Shown: positions 10,501-19,569 of the stretch, piece by piece | Numbering within the stretch: position 1 is the first letter of the stretch | How the letters are laid out: the number at the start of each line of letters is the position of its first letter | Assembly: GCA_023375785.1 (NCBI GenBank) | Contig: SZWC01003896.1 | Span: 122,254 to 153,593, forward strand | Reading direction: 5' to 3' | Source of the DNA: Penium margaritaceum | Taxonomy: Eukaryota > Streptophyta > Zygnematophyceae > Desmidiales > Peniaceae | DNA length: 31,340 nucleotides | Translations under genes and position numbers: made by a program | Notes under the pieces: generated by a model | Database searches by the model: none | Seen by the model: only the letters and a program-made list of their open reading frames with translations | What the model was told of the DNA's origin: nothing

Positions 10501-11450
10501 AGACACCAATAAGGTACTCACGATCACACCATGTTGGAGCTCCATCAGAAGCAAGAGTGTCGCACTCAAGGAGTTGTGAGTGTGTTGACACGAAAGAGTG
10601 GTTCACATTTTTTCTGTCCTGTTATGCTTGCTGTACGCGACAATTCCTACGCAGGAACCAAGTCTGTGCACAAAGAGGACTATGGGCATAATACTAATGT
10701 CTGGCTTGATGGGTTCCATACTCGTGTTATGCATAATTGTCATGATTCCTCTGCTAAGCGTCCACAAGAGATTGAGTCCTCTGTTATATGTGGCTCAATA
10801 GAGACATGGTGTGAGACGAGTCCACGTGGAGCATCAACTCTGGTGCAACCCATCACATGACCTGTCATTACGCTGACCTTCACGTCCTTGATCCTCTTGG
10901 GTCCGTTTGGTCTGTTCACACGGGATCTGAATAGAAGCTACCTGCCAATGGGATCGAGATTGTGTGCTTTGATGGTCTGCCTTGCCTCGTGTTCACATGT
11001 GAGATTCCCTTTTTCCCTGCCCTTGAGCTCATCATGCCTTTTTTTTTCTTACACTGTGAGATGTATTTTTGTAGAGTGTTTTGCCGACCGAGCTACAGTG
11101 TATGGTATGAACACCCTTGTTGTTGTGCTTGGTGCAGCTGTTGCGGACTATTTGTACCATATCACACAATGTGTTTCCACTATTACCTCTTCGTCCTCTT
11201 CTTCTTCGTATTTGTTTGTTACTATTATGTTCTCTTCTAAGCACCAGAATTTTCTACACCACTGGCTATACCACGTGGATACACGCACTATGTCCAAGCT
11301 CATCCACGGACAACTTTTCCTCAGTCACTATGCGACTTTCTTCAAGAAGCCTTCCATCCCTTACTCCTTGTGTTTTGTCCCCTCACTGACAAATTGTCCC
11401 ATCCACTTGTGTCATCCCACTAGCAAGTATTACCACCTCAACCACTGAGA
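10500..11450 (+). pseudogene. Ty1/copia fragment: protease and GAG-pre-integrase
   Basis: In frame at 10,827-11,030 is TWSINSGATHHMT, the copia aspartic protease site (normally DSGAT.HM), with the catalytic Asp codon now AAC (Asn) at 10,836-10,838. A TAG follows at about 10,929, then a degraded IPFFPALEL matching the usual LYVP.L..L turn. Further on, FLHHWLYHVDTRTMSKLIHGQL (11,250-11,320) matches the GAG-pre-integrase block (LWH.RLGH....L..L). No integrase core, RT or LTR follows; the sequence runs into low-complexity DNA. The protease and following region are laid out like those at 20.7-21.2 kb, so the two are probably copies of one family. The part upstream, where gag should be, is not recognisable. 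Confidence 0.7.
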
Positions 11451-11459
11451 CGTGGTGAT

Positions 11460-13056
11460 TAGTGGACCTGCACCTTCAACCTCGAAAATAGCAGCAAAAA
11501 AAGCAGCAAATGCTATAAGAGCAGATGTTGTAACTTGGCCAAGCCATTGTTGTTGTACAATCTTGGCATCAGCATTGGTTGCAAGAACTACGGTTGGAAA
11601 AACTACTGCTGCCCAGTCAGGCTAGCCCTCATGTACAATCTCCATAGTAGCAGTTGTAGAAGTAAGGTATACTCTAGGAACAACTGCTACTACTCAGGCA
11701 AGCCAGCAGTACTGGATTGTCTCAATAGCAGCAGTAGCAGATACTGCAACAACCAAGGATCTGTACCCTCAGCCTTGGTGGTACCAACTACTATAGCTCT
11801 TACGATAGCAATGACGACTGTTGCAGTTTAACCAAGCTGCATTACTACATGATCTTAGTAGTAGCAACAGTCGTATAAACAACCTCGGTTGTTGTTGCAT
11901 CAGTGGTAGCAACTGTGCTATCTACGGGCCTATACTCCCAGCCTCAATAGTGACTATAGCAGGTGAAGCATTTAGGGACCTTCATTCTTAGCCTCACAAC
12001 AACATTTGCAATAGCATGTACAGCATGAGCAGCACCTACAGTTACACTTGAAACGGCAGCTGTAGTGACAGAAACAACACCAACAACAACTATAGTCTCA
12101 TTTATAGGCCTAGTCGTTACCACAGCAACGCCACCAGCTGTAGCAGCCACCGACTTGCACTCTTGGCCTTGACAATAACTAAAGCAAAGACACTAACCAA
12201 AGCATCACTTGCGACAGTCGCAACAAAAAGAGTAGCAACAATAGCAGGCCGTTGCCTTCTACCTTTTCTGAGAGCCACTATAAGTGACAGCACCGCTACG
12301 AGGGTGTTACCAGTCATGCTAACGCACCCTGAAATACCCGGTGCATTACTACACGATGCTTACTACGAGGGACAGACATTACACCTTGCACCACATCAGC
12401 ATCAAGGCTTAAGTAGTGACCGTATATCCAAGTATGCCTCGGCAACTTCAGCACAATCTAATCCTTAAGATCCGATATAAGCCTCTCCCTAAAACACTTT
12501 ATGGGGATCAACAACCACATGGAACATAATTCACCATGACTTATCTTTACACAGCACTTAAATAGGATGTTATTGACTTTTTGTGCGCACTAACCCACGC
12601 TACCTCGACTATCATTGACTCCACTACAGAAGACATAGCTATGTTTGGCACTGTAGCTATCGCATCGTGTGCCCTTGCCTTTACGTCTAACTGAGGCCTA
12701 TACTCAGGCTGTAGTTGTTGTTAGATATTTGCATATAAATCTCCGCGGTTCACCTGTCATCGCATGTGCAATAGCATCCGTAGCATCAGCCACAATAGCA
12801 GGCGTGTCTGCCATCCACATTTCAAAAGCAACGGCCATCACTTACGTAGCATCGGCTCCATCTATTACCCCGAGCCTTGTAACTGTCAACACATCATTCA
12901 CAACCGTATCTACCACCTTGAGTATAGCACTCACCATAGGTGTCCTTGCCCTAGTGGTCCCACCCGCCTCCAATATTTCCATTCTCTTGGCTACTTGTAC
13001 TGCTGCAGCCCCGTCACTCCTGTCTTTCTGTTCAGGCCATCCCCCTGTGTAGCCTC
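11460..13056. repeat. Degenerate triplet-biased low-complexity block
   Basis: The block is dominated by GTA/GCA/ACA/GTT-type triplets. Its open frames, on both strands (plus 11,535-11,831, 12,163-12,468 and 12,669-13,052; minus 11,944-12,150, 12,117-12,317 and 12,842-13,072), are made largely of Ala, Val, Thr, Ile and Ser. Variants of an anchor word like GGCCTATACTCCCAGCCT recur near 11,667, 11,760, 11,927, 11,977, 12,105, 12,155 and 12,694, which suggests an eroded minisatellite or tandem array. No motif or signal peptide supports a real membrane protein. It resembles the block at 8.1-8.9 kb. Confidence 0.55.
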
Positions 13057-14010
13057 GTGAGCCATTTTCCATTGCTTGCCATTCCTTGCTGGTTCCATGT
13101 CCCTAATCCTCCAACGGTGGCTTTTTTACCTGAATTGGGTGGGCTGTCCTACAATACTCTTTCCACGTACCTACAAGTGACGGTGAGTGACTCGGGTGTA
13201 GTGGTAGTGAAAGCATGGACAATGGATGAGATGGGAATCTCATATGAATTTGGATGGGGTGTCCTACAACACTCTGAAAAGTTTTTTAAATTGGACTATG
13301 AGTACATCTTTATTGGCCTGACCAGTGATGGTATGTACGTGGATGAAGTCAAGGAGGTGCTAGGTGGCAGTGTGTGCAGAAGAGATGGCTGATGCCTATT
13401 GATCTCGCGGTCTCAAGCTCCTCCATGAGCTTGGCAATGCAACATATGGTCAGCTCTCAGCTCTTCTCACCGTGGTCAATAGGCTCATCCCCGAGCTCTT
13501 TGACCTCCATTGTGACGTCACAATGGATGAGCTGCACCATCTTGCCTCCCAACATGTGTGCCAAAACCCCTATCTCGCGTTGGAGATCTTTGGGACTTCA
13601 CCGCCGATCGCCTCACCGCCTGGTGAGCTAGTCTTGAGAAGAAGTGCCTTCATCGCTCCGTTGTCACAGAATTTGCGGAACTCAATACTGCCACCTCATC
13701 CACCTCCTCTTCTTCCACATCCTCTTCCTCTTCCTCTTCACCCTCTATCTCTAATGCCAGTGCAATTGCTTCCCAGGGTTATGGAAAGGACAAGGTAAAA
13801 TCCAAGGGTGCTACCTCTTCTTCTTGTGTTCATGGTGTCATCTTTCGCTGGAACTTTGGCTCTTCCAAGCACTTTGCGTACACGTGTCCCCCTCCTCCTG
13901 ATGATATATGCCTCGCCCACGTGATGCATGCTCACTAGGCCTGTACTTCCAGTTGCCAGCTCCAAAACTTCCTCCCGGCCTTCTTCCACTACTCGTACAC
14001 ATGTCTGTGT
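13057..14010 (+). pseudogene. Ty1/copia gag remnant
   Basis: Overlapping frames give a gag-like helical region at 13,400-13,600 (HELGNATYGQLSALL, then RLIPELFDLHCDVTMDELHHL), a stretch DRLTAW, a Ser/Thr/Pro-rich linker (13,680-13,760), and then at 13,825-13,890 a zinc-knuckle remnant NFGSSKHFAYTCPPPP. The knuckle keeps GSSKHFAYTC, but the first Cys pair reads as other residues. Frameshifts and stops separate the parts. Nothing follows the knuckle on this side: the LTR of a second, opposite element starts at 14,011, while a matching protease lies at 20.7 kb. I infer that this gag and the 20.3-22.95 kb pol are the two halves of one split element. The first 350 bases are uncertain. Confidence 0.55.
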
Positions 14011-14639
14011 TGGAACTAGTGGGTGCGGAGGCACCCTCAAGGATGCCTAGCCCTCACAGATGCATGCTACCAATGTCTGGAGTAGCCAATGAACACCTTG
14101 GGTGAAGAGTGTGGAGCACAAGGATCACGGATAGGAGTAGGCAGAACACGTCACATTCTGTATAACTGAACCGAAACACGTTTTTGTTGCTTGGAATATT
14201 GAAATTACATTAGATCCTTATAGCCTTTGATCTAAGCTTTCCAACGCATCCATGCACACCCAAATCAGAGTAGTAGAGCCCCTACTAGGATCGTCGAAGT
14301 AATCCTTGGTGGAGCCGCCCACCTTGCCTTGCACACTAGGCAACGGGAGGCGCTTCGACGATGACCCGTCGGAGCGCCTTTCCTCGCCCAGAATTCAAAG
14401 AGAGTTTCACCCTATTCAAGGAGATCCTTCTAGTCACTTCATTCATGTGGAGCTCGTTGGAGATGAACTCGGATCACTGGCGGTGGATAATCTCACCCAC
14501 GGCGTGTACCAGATTTCACCCGCCCAATACCCGAATTTTGGGCTATGCTAACTTCATGAATACTCACTCAAATCGAGCAATTCAAAGCTCGATCTTGCAT
14601 GGGAAAATCCAAGGAATCCAAATCTAAAGTCAGACTAGG

Positions 14640-15241
14640 ACCGGGCCTTGATATTGCTGAACTTTCATTCATCGATTTTCCCATCTTTTAGCGGCTAGAT
14701 GAACTTCAGTAGTTGATGTACGCGCTACGAACGATGAATCGGCTGACGACCAGTTTCGTACAATTCGATGCCGTTTCGCGCTGTTGACTGGTTTCGGACC
14801 GTTGACCTTCCAGCCTTCATATATTGCGACTCCGGAATCGGGAAACGAGCTACGCGTCACCTCCACGGCATGGCGACAGAGTTACCAATCGATACGCCGA
14901 CCTGCTTTCATCCAATCATAACCCGTTTTGGACTATCGCTGAATTCATCTAGAGTGTACGAGTCGCACTTGCCTTTCCGTGGATTCATTCATCGATTCTT
15001 GCACAACTTCAACCTTATTGGCTGGCTTGAAAGTCTCAAATGGAGCATGAAGGATGATGAAGCGCGTAAACATTCTTCAACTATCCATCGCAGGCCGCGA
15101 ACGTCACAAAAAATTTGCGACGCCCGTCACAAGTACAGACTGCTCGCACAGCTCTCGCGATGCAGCCACGTCGGATATTCCCGCTCAGAATCGAGCGGGA
15201 ACATGGATGAACGATGAGGTTCAGCGATTCTGGGGCGCAAC
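14640..15241. mobile_element. 602-bp insertion in the left LTR, CTAGG target copies
   Basis: The right LTR reads CAGATTAGGTGTTCG without a break. The left has CAGACTAGG, then 602 extra bases, then CTAGGTATTCG. CTAGG therefore occurs at 14,635-14,639 and 15,242-15,246 as a 5-base target duplication. The insert is richer in GC and CpG than its surroundings. It has no matching inverted ends (starts ACCGGGCC, ends GGGCGCAAC) and does not start TG or end CA. Near its right end a perfect 9-bp stem with a 6-base loop occurs (TTCCCGCTC at 15,178-15,186 and GAGCGGGAA at 15,193-15,201). ATTCATTCATCGATT, or a one-base variant, occurs twice (about 14,669 and 14,984). A 149-codon plus frame (14,768-15,217) has no recognised domain. 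It could be a small non-autonomous element of unknown class. Confidence 0.75.
15178..15201. other. Perfect 9-bp hairpin inside the 602-bp insertion
   Basis: TTCCCGCTC, a 6-base loop and GAGCGGGAA lie about 40 bases before the right end of the insertion. Helitrons have a hairpin near the 3' end, but usually about 10 bases from a CTRR end and with no target duplication, so the resemblance is incomplete. Confidence 0.7.
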
Positions 15242-15339
15242 CTAGGTATTCGACCACTCCTCAGTGGTTGAACCAAGGAGTACGATCAACGACACTCATG
15301 GCAAGGGGCACACCATGTCAATGATTTCCCACTTGCACC

Positions 15340-15733
15340 GTAGCCTTGATGCCCTATCCTTGGAACCTGTAGAATTTTAAACGTCACAGCACAGACCGAG
15401 CTCCATGCAGCTCGCGTCATGCCTATCCTTGGGCTATGCCATGGTCATGGCGTCGTCGAGCATGCGCTTAGTGCCACAATGGACAATAGTCAAGTCTCCC
15501 TTCGTCACCAAGTCCCGTGTGTATTGATGCCGGATCTCTAAGTGCTTTGTCCTCCTGTGCAACATTGGGTTCTGGGTGAGGCTGATGGCACTCATGTTGT
15601 TTACATTGAGTACCGTCGGCTTGTTTTGTGGCACCCCAATCTCCTTTAGCAGCCACCACAACCACACTGCCTCCTTTGCGGCTTCCGCTAGCGCGATGTA
15701 CTCCGCTTCGGTGCTAGACAGTGCCACACAGTC
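15340..15733 (-). pseudogene. Copia RNase H, C-terminal half
   Basis: After a TAG at about 15,733 the frame continues with ALSSTEAEYIALAEAAKEA, the RNase H block holding the catalytic Glu. NVNNMSAISLTQNP follows, where families normally have CDN.SA, so the Asp is Asn here (15,599-15,601). HRRTKHLEIRHQY and a degraded DAMTKAL end (DAMTMA, then TAG) come next. In its element this is the last domain before the polypurine tract and 3' LTR. RNase H would remove the RNA strand during cDNA synthesis; this copy cannot. Confidence 0.9.
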
Positions 15734-16177
15734 CTAATTCCTGCTTTTCCATGAAACTGCTCTACCAACAAGCACAAACACGTACCCCGACGTTGATTTT
15801 GTGTCATCCACATCACCCGCCCAGTCGGCATCTGAGTAGCCGACCAACTCGAGGGAGTCGTCATGCCCTCCCCCTCCAAACACGAGCCATGACTGTTTTG
15901 TCGCCTTGAGATAGACGAGGATCCGCTTCACCGCTTGCCAATGTAGCTGCCTGGGGTCAGCAACATAGCGACTAACTTGGCCCTCCGTGAAGGCCAGGGC
16001 GGGCCGTGTCACCACCATGGCGTACATGATGCTCCCCACAATGGACTGGTATGTCACACCTGCTATCTCCTCCTTCACCTCATCCGTGCTTGGCCCCATG
16101 CTCGAGCTCAGCTCACATGTGGTGGTCATGGGTGTGCCGATGGGGTTGCACTCCTCCATTTTATAGCGGGGGAGCAC
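15734..16177 (-). pseudogene. Copia RT thumb/connection and RNase H start
   Basis: The 147-codon open frame begins with LPRYKMEECNPIGTPM, then YQSIVGSIMYAMVVTRPALAF, VKRILVYLKATK and YSDADWAGDVDDTKSTSGYVF. The last holds the first RNase H Asp (SDADWAGD). It ends at AVSWKSRN followed by TAG, where families have SWKS..Q, so a CAG-to-TAG change is likely. The frame is continuous with the RT piece to its right apart from one TAG (16,178-16,180). Confidence 0.92.
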
Positions 16178-16500
16178 CTACTGCACGTACTTTTTCTTCC
16201 CCACCTCCACCGTGCATACCTTGCGATCCCTCTTGATGGGGATGCCGAGGTAGTACTTGAGCTTGTCCACGTCGGTCATTTTGAACCGACCGCCTAGCTG
16301 CCGCTTCAGATTCACCAACTCCTCCATGTCCGATGACACAAGGATGAGGTCATCCATGTAAAGGACACAAAACTGGTGCAACCCCAGCTGCTTCCGCACG
16401 TACACGTTCTGATCCGCTTTGCAGCACTTGAAGCCGAGCTCAGCCATGAAGCCGTCCATTTTCAGGTACCACATGAGTGGCGCCTACTCCAACCCATATA
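16178..16500 (-). pseudogene. Copia RT palm, YMDD active site
   Basis: The piece carries a normal copia context from GF..C.AD.NVYV to FCVLYMDDLILVSSD; the YMDD catalytic box is at 16,350-16,361 (most copia elements have YVDD). MTDVDKLKYYLGIPIKRD follows. The piece ends at a TAG after KKKYVQ, where QVLPRYKM continues in frame. Upstream, LYGLE is followed by TAG where LYGLKQAP is expected. Confidence 0.92.
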
Positions 16501-16960
16501 GCACCTTGTGAAGCCGGCACACCTTTCCCTACATTCCATCCACCCCCTCCGGCACCTCCATGAGGACCTCCTTGTCCAGGTCGCCATTGAGGAATGTTGT
16601 TTTCACATCCATTTGGTGGACTTCGTAGCCACGCGACGCCGCCATCAAGAGGATGAAGCGGATGGATGTGAACTTTGCCACCGATGCAAAGGTCTCATCG
16701 TAGTATTCCTCCTTCCGCTGGATGTGCCCCTTCGTAACCAGCCGCGCCTTGTACCCCTCCACCTTTTCCTCCTTGGTGAGCTTCTTCTTGAAGATCCACT
16801 TGGAGCCGATGATTTTTGCGCCCTCCAGCCTATCGATCAGCTGCCAAGTGCCATTCTCTTCATGGGAGGCGAGCTCAGATTTTATGGCTCCCTCCCACTC
16901 AGCCCCATCCTTCCGCTGCAACGCCTCCTTCACGGTCTCGGGCTCCTCTTATGCAAATAA
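16501..16960 (-). pseudogene. Copia RT fingers (N-terminal part)
   Basis: The 134-codon frame 16,529-16,933 contains AIKSELASHEENGTW, IIGSKWIFKKK, YKARLVTKGHIQ, DETFASVAKFTSIRFILLMAA and HQMDVKTTFLNGDLDKEVLMEVPEG. These are the RVT_2 landmarks in order, with the first catalytic Asp in QMDVKTTFL retained. A TAG after GVDGM separates it from KVCRLHKVLYGLE, and a TAA lies just upstream near 16,948. Confidence 0.92.
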
Positions 16961-17410
16961 CGCTCGAGCGAACCAAGTCCAGATGGCCTTCGCGGCATCA
17001 TAGCGTATTGCCAACCTTCTTGGATGTCCGCTTCTTCGAGGCTGCTATTGTTGGGGCTATTGTTGCTACTGTCAGGTGTTGCTGCTACCCTTTCGTCGTG
17101 CCACTCGGACCGCTGGCTTGCTCCTCTCTCGGGGACCGTGAAGATGTGGGCTCACTCCCCGCCTCCTCATTCAGCTCTACTTCTGCCGATGCTATGGACT
17201 CATTGTCCAACCCACCTGAATATAAATCGGCCGCTCCCCCATCCCTCGGATGGTTCTCTCCGCTTGGAGCTGCTAGGACGTCACCCTCTTTTGCGTCCTC
17301 CGGCATCTCTCCCTCGAGGAGTGGTAGCCACTCTCCCTGCTTGGAGAGACCCGCATCTTTGTCCGTCCAACGGCTGTCTTCGTCAAGCGTGAAATTGCGA
17401 CTCTTCACGA
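16961..17410 (-). pseudogene. Copia integrase-RT linker region
   Basis: The 107-codon minus frame 17,085-17,408 is acidic and rich in Ser, Glu, Gly and Pro, with SRNFTLDEDSRW at its start. It matches the variable, disordered spacer that follows the integrase C-terminal block (R.V.FDE) in copia polyproteins. The plus-strand frames over it (for example 16,816-17,631) are mirror images with low-complexity composition and are rejected. Confidence 0.75.
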
Positions 17411-17844
17411 TCTACTGCCTCTGGGTCAAAGATTCGGTATGCCTTGCTCCCACTCTCGTACCCGACGAAGATGCACCGGCAAATCCACGGGTCCATCTTG
17501 TCCCGCCCCTCCCGTGCCTGCACAATAGCATGTGCAACACAGCCAAACGTGTGGAGGTGAGCAACAGTTGGCTTCCTCCCGCTCCACACTTCTTGTGGCT
17601 TCGTCCACGCCTTGGACCCTGCATCCTTTAGTGGCTTCGTCGACATCGTATTCATGATATACGCAGCTGTCCGTGTCGCATCGTCCCAGGTTCACTACTC
17701 GAGACCAGCATCGCTCAACATGGACCGGACCATGTTGAGGATGGTGCGGTTCGCCCTCTAAGCAACGCCGTTCTGCTATAGAGGATGTGGCATAGTTTTC
17801 TACCACGTGATCCCCTTGCTCTTCATCCATGCTAAGCAACCCTC
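17383..17844 (-). pseudogene. Copia integrase, C-terminal half with lost Glu
   Basis: Read from 17,844 downward, the frame is NGVA-stop-RANRTILNMVRSML, AAYIMNTMSTKPL, KPTVAHLHTFGCVAHA, then the zinc-proximal end CIFVGYESGSKAYRIFDPE. The usual block is NG.AER.N, whose Glu is the third catalytic acid; here that codon is TAG (17,758-17,760). Two neighbouring stops (17,695-17,697 TAG and 17,692-17,694 TGA) stand where Trp codons are expected. The last 90 codons (17,383-17,655) are open. Confidence 0.88.
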
Positions 17845-18249
17845 CTACTTGCCGTCGTTGTTGCTCCGGGACGCCTTCACCTTCAACCCTGTTTGCCGCT
17901 CCACTGTCACCACAAACTCCTGCATGTATGACAAGACATCACTTTTCCTCTTGACGGTGTAGAGGTAGAGCTTGTGGCTATAATCGTCGATGAAGGTCGC
18001 GAAGTAGCAATCGTCCCCGATGGAGCTCTCGAATGGTCCGCACACATCAGTGTGCACCACCTCCAGCTTTGCCGACGCATGTGTCCCTTTTCCATTGAAC
18101 GGCTGCCGTGTCGCTTTGCAGACCACGCATGGCTCGCGCACGGTATTCTTGGCTGCATTGAGGCTCTTTATCTCAAGATCCTGCACCACTTCCTTCTTTT
18201 CCATGTCCCTCATAGTTGAGAGTGCGATGTGACACAGCGGCGGTGCCAC
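17845..18249 (-). pseudogene. Copia integrase core and zinc-binding part
   Basis: It carries PCVVCKATRQPF (end of the HHCC zinc-binding motif), then LEVVHTDVCGPF with the first catalytic Asp, and FIDDYSHKLYLYTVKRKSDV. The second catalytic box, normally SDNGGE, reads SNNDGK at 17,848-17,865, with Asp to Asn, Gly to Asp and Glu to Lys, then TAG. Those three changes are all G to A on the coding strand. The N-terminal end overlaps the gag-protease frame by 40 bases in a different frame, so a frameshift lies near 18,230. Confidence 0.92.
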
Positions 18250-19247
18250 AGGTCGAGGTCTCCATCGTCCTTCTTCACGAGGTAGGAAATATTGGACCCC
18301 GTCCAGCTGCCAAGGATCTTTGCATGGAGCAGGTACAAGTCATCCTCTCGCTTTCCACGTGGAATCACCTCGCCATCTCCCTCCTTCTGGATGATGGCCT
18401 CCTTGTTGAAGAGTACCTTGAGCCCCTTGTTGGTAAGGCGGCTCACTGATAGCAGAATTGTCCCAAAGTTGGGCATGTGGAGCACATCATGAATGGTGCT
18501 TGTGACAGCCTCTCCGTCCACATCCACCTTGATGCGAACATTATATTCACCGGTAACCAACTTTTTTTTGTCATTGGCCACCGTCATGGACTGTTCTGAT
18601 GTGCCATAGGTGACGAATGCTGCCCGCTTGCATTGCATGTGGCGACCCGATCCGGAGTCAATCACGGAGATTCCCAGATCTGTCAAGTCGGTGGACTCCT
18701 TCGCCATCATTGCACGGTCGTCCTTCTTTCCAACTTTTCTCGGCTGGTCCGACTTCCTGTTGGGGCAGTTGGGTGTGTAGTGGCCTTCTTTGCCACATGC
18801 GTAACACTCCCCCTTCTTGTCACCTTTCTTGGTGCCCTGTTTGGCACCCTTCCCCTTCTTGCCTCCCCCTCCACCTTGAGGGCGGATGACATATGCGAAA
18901 CTTGATGTTGCCTCACTCTCTCTCCTACCACGCCGCATCCATTCATTACAGACATACTCAGCCGCCTTCGGGTACTTAAGCTCATCGGCGGACCAGCCAC
19001 CTATGACGGTGATCATGGGACTCCAACTGTCCGGCAAGGCCAGGAGGAGGATCATGGCTTGCAGCTGAGGGCCGACCTTCCATCCGGTGGCTATGCATTC
19101 GGTAGTAAGGGACTCGATCTGGTGCAGGATCTCCATGACATTGTCCCCTTCGTTGGCTTGGAGGGTGACGAGCTTCTTTGAGACGAAGAGCTGGTTAGAA
19201 AGGTTTGTGGACTGGTAGATGGTGCATAGCTTCTTCCAAGCCTCCAC
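18210..19247 (-). pseudogene. Copia gag (C-terminal part), zinc knuckle and protease
   Basis: At 345 codons this is the longest open frame in the window. Gag helices come first (EAWKKLCTIYQSTNLSNQLF, the UBN2-type gag). Then come a Gly/Lys-rich basic stretch, the zinc knuckle CYACGKEGHYTPNCP (CX2CX4HX4C, 18,762-18,806) that would bind the element's RNA, and the protease site VIDSGSGRHM (18,636-18,659, Asp kept). IHDVLHMPNFGTILLSVSRL and YLLHAK follow, and the frame ends in LWHRR, the GAG-pre-integrase start, just before it breaks. It ends in sequence unlike copia (VTSHSQL), confirming a frameshift near 18,230. Confidence 0.95.
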
Positions 19248-19560
19248 GACCTCTGTGAATCCTTGAATCAGCCCGCTACGTTGGAGCTAGCGCTAACACC
19301 AACAAAGTAAACGTCTTCTTATTACACTTCTTGTACTTGTCCACTTCCTCCGGCGTTGCGGTTTCCGGAGGGGTGGTCTCTTTACCATTGACCAGCTTTT
19401 GTCATCAAGGTAGACCTCAAAGTGCCACCTCCACAAAGGGAATCCGTTCCCATCAAAGTTTGAGACGGCGCTGATGCTCTCTTGCTCGGTCGCTGCTGTG
19501 GCGCGTGGCGGTAGCGTGAAAGTTGTAGAGCTAGGGTCCTTCTAGGCACGTGGGCCCATA
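19248..19560 (-). pseudogene. Copia gag N-terminal part
   Basis: A start at about 19,558 (MGPRA, then TAG) lies only a few bases inside the right LTR. Reading on gives TTFTLPPRATAA, then SAVSNFDGNGFPLWRWHFEVYLDD, which matches the conserved gag opening L.G.NF..W...M. At least one frameshift (near 19,400) and further stops separate it from the 345-codon frame. The bases between the LTR and this start (GGTTATGGGCC on the minus strand) would be the place for a primer-binding site, but I could not match one to a tRNA with confidence. Confidence 0.75.
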
Positions 19561-19569
19561 ACCGTTTTT

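Larger units (their letters stand above)
14011..15320 (-). repeat. 3' LTR of the nested copia element, carrying an insertion
   Basis: It aligns to 19,570-20,283 in two pieces, 14,011-14,639 and 15,242-15,320. The extra 602 bases between them are absent from the other LTR. The outer end reads TGGAACTA where the other copy has TGACACTA, so its terminal inverted repeat has eroded. Open frames inside (14,306-14,627) have counterparts in the other LTR and are not genes. Confidence 0.88.

Noticed and set aside
12669..13052. 127-codon plus frame that looks like a hydrophobic membrane protein
   Set aside because: Its Ala/Val/Thr composition comes from triplet-biased simple DNA; other frames and the opposite strand are open too.
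14306..14627. Open frames in the left LTR with counterparts at 19,865-20,197
   Set aside because: Conserved between copies because they are LTR sequence; no coding motif.
14768..15217. 149-codon plus frame inside the 602-bp insertion
   Set aside because: No recognised domain; CpG-rich DNA has few stops, so this length is not telling. Kept only as part of the insertion.
14640..15241. Helitron (hairpin near the end, CTAG at the right border)
   Set aside because: A 5-bp target duplication is present, the start is not TC, and the hairpin is about 40 bases from the end instead of about 10.
16816..17631. 271-codon plus-strand open frame
   Set aside because: It is the mirror of the copia integrase-linker-RT coding on the minus strand. 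Its Pro/Ser/Leu/Arg-rich composition is that of a shadow, while the minus strand gives clear domain motifs.
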